Assembly: GCA_003978075.1 (NCBI GenBank)
Contig: QOAM01000102.1
Span: 1-8,042 of the forward strand
Source of the DNA: Thermodesulfatator sp.
GTDB lineage: Bacteria; Desulfobacterota; Thermodesulfobacteria; Thermodesulfobacteriales; Thermodesulfobacteriaceae
Reading direction: 5' to 3'
DNA length: 8,042 bases
The notes under the pieces are model-generated. The model saw nothing but the letters and a program-made list of their open reading frames with translations, was not told where the DNA came from and searched no databases. The translations under genes were made by a program, and so were the position numbers. Below are positions 6,730 through 8,042 of this stretch, one piece after another; position 1 is the stretch's first letter; each line of letters begins with the position of its first letter.

Positions 6730-7838
6730 GGGTGCAACGCCTCCTCAAGAATCTTCAAGGCTCCATCCAGGTCTTCCTGGGTGGTCCAGCGTCCCAGGGA
6801 AAAGCGGATGGTTCCCCGGGCCACCTCTGGGGGAACCCCCATGGCCGAAAGCACGTGAGAGAGGACCTCCTGGCGGTCGTGACAGGCCGCTCCGGTGGAG
6901 GCACAAAGGCCTTCAGCCCGGGAGAGGATCTCCGAGGCTACTCGCCCAGGGAAGGACACGGAAAGGGTGTTAGGGAGGGTGCGCTCGGGGTCTCCGTGGC
7001 GCACAACCCGGGGCTCCAGCTCCCGCAGACCTTCCCAGAGGTATTCGCGGAGGGCCCTTTGGCGTTCGGCCTCCGCCGAGAGATCGTGGAGAGCGAACTC
7101 TGCGGCTGCTCCCAGGGCCGCAGCCAGGGGCACTGGCTCCGTCCCCGGACGCAACCCCCTCTCCTGACCAGCCCCATAGAGAATGCGGCTAAGTCTTACC
7201 CCCCGGCGCACATAAAGGGCTCCGATACCCTTAGGGGCATACATCTTGTGGCCAGCTATACTCAGAAGATCGCAGCCGATTTCCCTTACCGAGACCGGAA
7301 TCTTGCCCACGGCCTGAGCGGCGTCGGTGTGAAAGAGGACCCCAGCCTCTCGGCAGATCGAGACGATTTCCTTTACCGGTTGCAGGGCTCCCGTCTCGTT
7401 GTTGGCCAGCATTACCGAGACCAAGAAGGTCTCCGGCCGAAGGCGCCGGCGCACCTCCTCGGGATCTACATATCCTCCCCCGTCCACCGGGAGAAAGTCC
7501 ACCTCAAAGCCCAGCTCTAAGAGTCTCAAAGCCGGCTCGAGAACCGAAGGATGTTCGATGCGCGAGACCAGGAGATGGCCCCGACCCCGCGAGAGGGCCG
7601 CTCCCAAAAGGGCTAAGTTGTTGGCTTCGGTCCCCCCGGAGACAAATAGTATCTCCTCCGGAGTGGCTTCGAGCAAGGTGGCCACCCTGGTACGGGCTTC
7701 TTCCAAGATTTCTCGGGCCCGGCGGCCGGCGGAGTGCCCGGAGCCGGGATTCCCGAAATCCTCCACCGCCGCCTGGCGTAAAGCCTCTAGGGCCTCCGGC
7801 AAGACCGGCGTGGTGGCATTGTAATCCAGATAAATCAT
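6726..7838 (-). CDS. NifS-like cysteine desulfurase / selenocysteine-lyase-like PLP enzyme
   Basis: The 370-residue class V aminotransferase-fold enzyme uses PLP to release sulfur (or selenium) from cysteine (or selenocysteine), leaving alanine and a persulfide on the catalytic cysteine. Motifs: YLDYNATTP (3-11), FVSGGTEANN (65-74), EHPSVLEPAL (95-104), NNETG (146-150), HTDAAQ (170-175), SIAGHKMYAPKGIGALYV (193-210) with PLP lysine K198, RPGTEP (230-235) and CASTGAACHD (312-321) with catalytic C319. The GAACH loop differs from the usual CSSGSACSS of IscS and resembles that of animal selenocysteine lyase (GAACHSD). Selenium use is therefore possible but not shown. No IscU/NifU gene follows; the next gene is a binding-protein-like one. 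A GGGGCGGGAAG sequence before the ATG is a poor ribosome site. No clear promoter for this operon was found in 7839-7959. Confidence 0.93.
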   Translation of the reverse strand: MIYLDYNATTPVLPEALEALRQAAVEDFGNPGSGHSAGRRAREILEEARTRVATLLEATPEEILFVSGGTEANNLALLGAALSRGRGHLLVSRIEHPSVLEPALRLLELGFEVDFLPVDGGGYVDPEEVRRRLRPETFLVSVMLANNETGALQPVKEIVSICREAGVLFHTDAAQAVGKIPVSVREIGCDLLSIAGHKMYAPKGIGALYVRRGVRLSRILYGAGQERGLRPGTEPVPLAAALGAAAEFALHDLSAEAERQRALREYLWEGLRELEPRVVRHGDPERTLPNTLSVSFPGRVASEILSRAEGLCASTGAACHDRQEVLSHVLSAMGVPPEVARGTIRFSLGRWTTQEDLDGALKILEEALHP

Positions 7839-7902
7839 CTTCCCGCCCCTATTCTTTTAACCTAGCACCTTCTCCTCCACCCTTCCAGACTTTCTTTAGG
7901 GT

Positions 7903-7931
7903 TTGACTTGAGGAGACATTTTAAGTATTTT
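7903..7931 (+). promoter_or_regulatory. Sigma-70-type promoter of purA
   Basis: TTGACT (7903-7908, 5 of 6) and TATTTT (7926-7931, 4 of 6) are separated by exactly 17 bases and sit about 30 bases upstream of the purA start. The predicted transcript start near 7938 gives a short leader of about 22 bases that contains the ribosome site. No purine-responsive operator is recognised. Confidence 0.65.
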
Positions 7932-7947
7932 GGCTCTGGAAGCCCCA

Positions 7948-7955
7948 AAGGAGGT
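7948..7955 (+). promoter_or_regulatory. purA: Ribosome binding site of purA
   Basis: AAGGAGGT is a perfect match to the anti-Shine-Dalgarno sequence, 4 bases before the ATG at 7960. It fixes the purA start and is much stronger than the sites of the neighbouring minus-strand genes. Confidence 0.8.
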
Positions 7956-7959
7956 GGAT

Positions 7960-8042
7960 ATGCCCTCGGTAGTGGTCGTAGGCACGCAGTGGGGGGACGA
8001 AGGCAAGGGAAAAATTGTGGATCTCTTGGCAGAAAGGGCGGA
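7960..8042 (+). CDS. purA: Adenylosuccinate synthetase, N-terminal fragment (runs off the right edge)
   Basis: Only 27 codons are in the window, but they are diagnostic. After MPSVVVV comes [20 protein letters not shown] (8-27), the GTP-binding P-loop signature of PurA, including the catalytic Asp (WGDEGKGK) that attacks IMP chemistry. The enzyme condenses IMP and aspartate with GTP hydrolysis, the first step of AMP synthesis from IMP, in the cytosol. It starts at the ATG after a strong ribosome site and promoter and is divergent from the desulfurase operon. The remainder (about 400 residues) lies outside the window. Confidence 0.95.
   Translation, partial: MPSVVVVGTQWGDEGKGKIVDLLAERA

Noticed and set aside
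6732..7520. 262-codon plus-strand ORF opposite the desulfurase
   Set aside because: It is antisense to a gene with all family motifs; GC-rich coding DNA often leaves the opposite strand open.

Overview
The window looks like chromosomal DNA of a bacterium with a two-subunit (alpha2beta2, GlyQ/GlyS) glycyl-tRNA synthetase. The proteins are rich in Glu, Arg, Leu and Pro and have compact loops, which suggests a thermophile, perhaps of the Thermodesulfobacteriota type. That placement is an inference from composition and general protein resemblance, with low to moderate confidence.

Left part (1 to about 1319) appears to be the end of an integrated element. It holds the N-terminal 273 residues of an SNF2-like helicase of a kind often found in phage-defence islands, transcribed leftward out of the window. 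An AT-rich gene-free stretch of about 470 bp follows, carrying a hairpin and a tandem TTGGGGACAA pair. The stretch ends in a perfect 3' piece of a tRNA gene (T arm, 3' acceptor strand, A73 and CCA) with no 5' half nearby. This is the standard scar of integration at a tRNA 3' end and marks an island boundary. The intact tRNA, and probably the integrase, should lie to the left.

Middle part (1429 to 4383, minus strand) is the glyQ-glyS pair, with stop and start codons directly abutting. The 508-bp gap upstream holds a candidate promoter, a candidate terminator or attenuator hairpin, and one arm of a long-range inverted repeat whose other arm lies in the 3' end of nagZ.

Right part (4892 to 7838, minus strand) is a tight three-gene operon with 4-bp ATGA overlaps: a NifS-like PLP cysteine desulfurase with a selenocysteine-lyase-like active-site loop, a molybdate-binding-protein-like protein without a signal peptide, and nagZ. 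The first two may form a sulfur, selenium or oxyanion function. NagZ is a peptidoglycan-recycling enzyme and may only be co-transcribed.

At the right edge purA starts on the plus strand from a good sigma-70-like promoter, divergent from the operon. The most notable points are the island junction with its defence-type helicase, and the pairing of an SCLY-like desulfurase with a cytosolic binding-protein fold.
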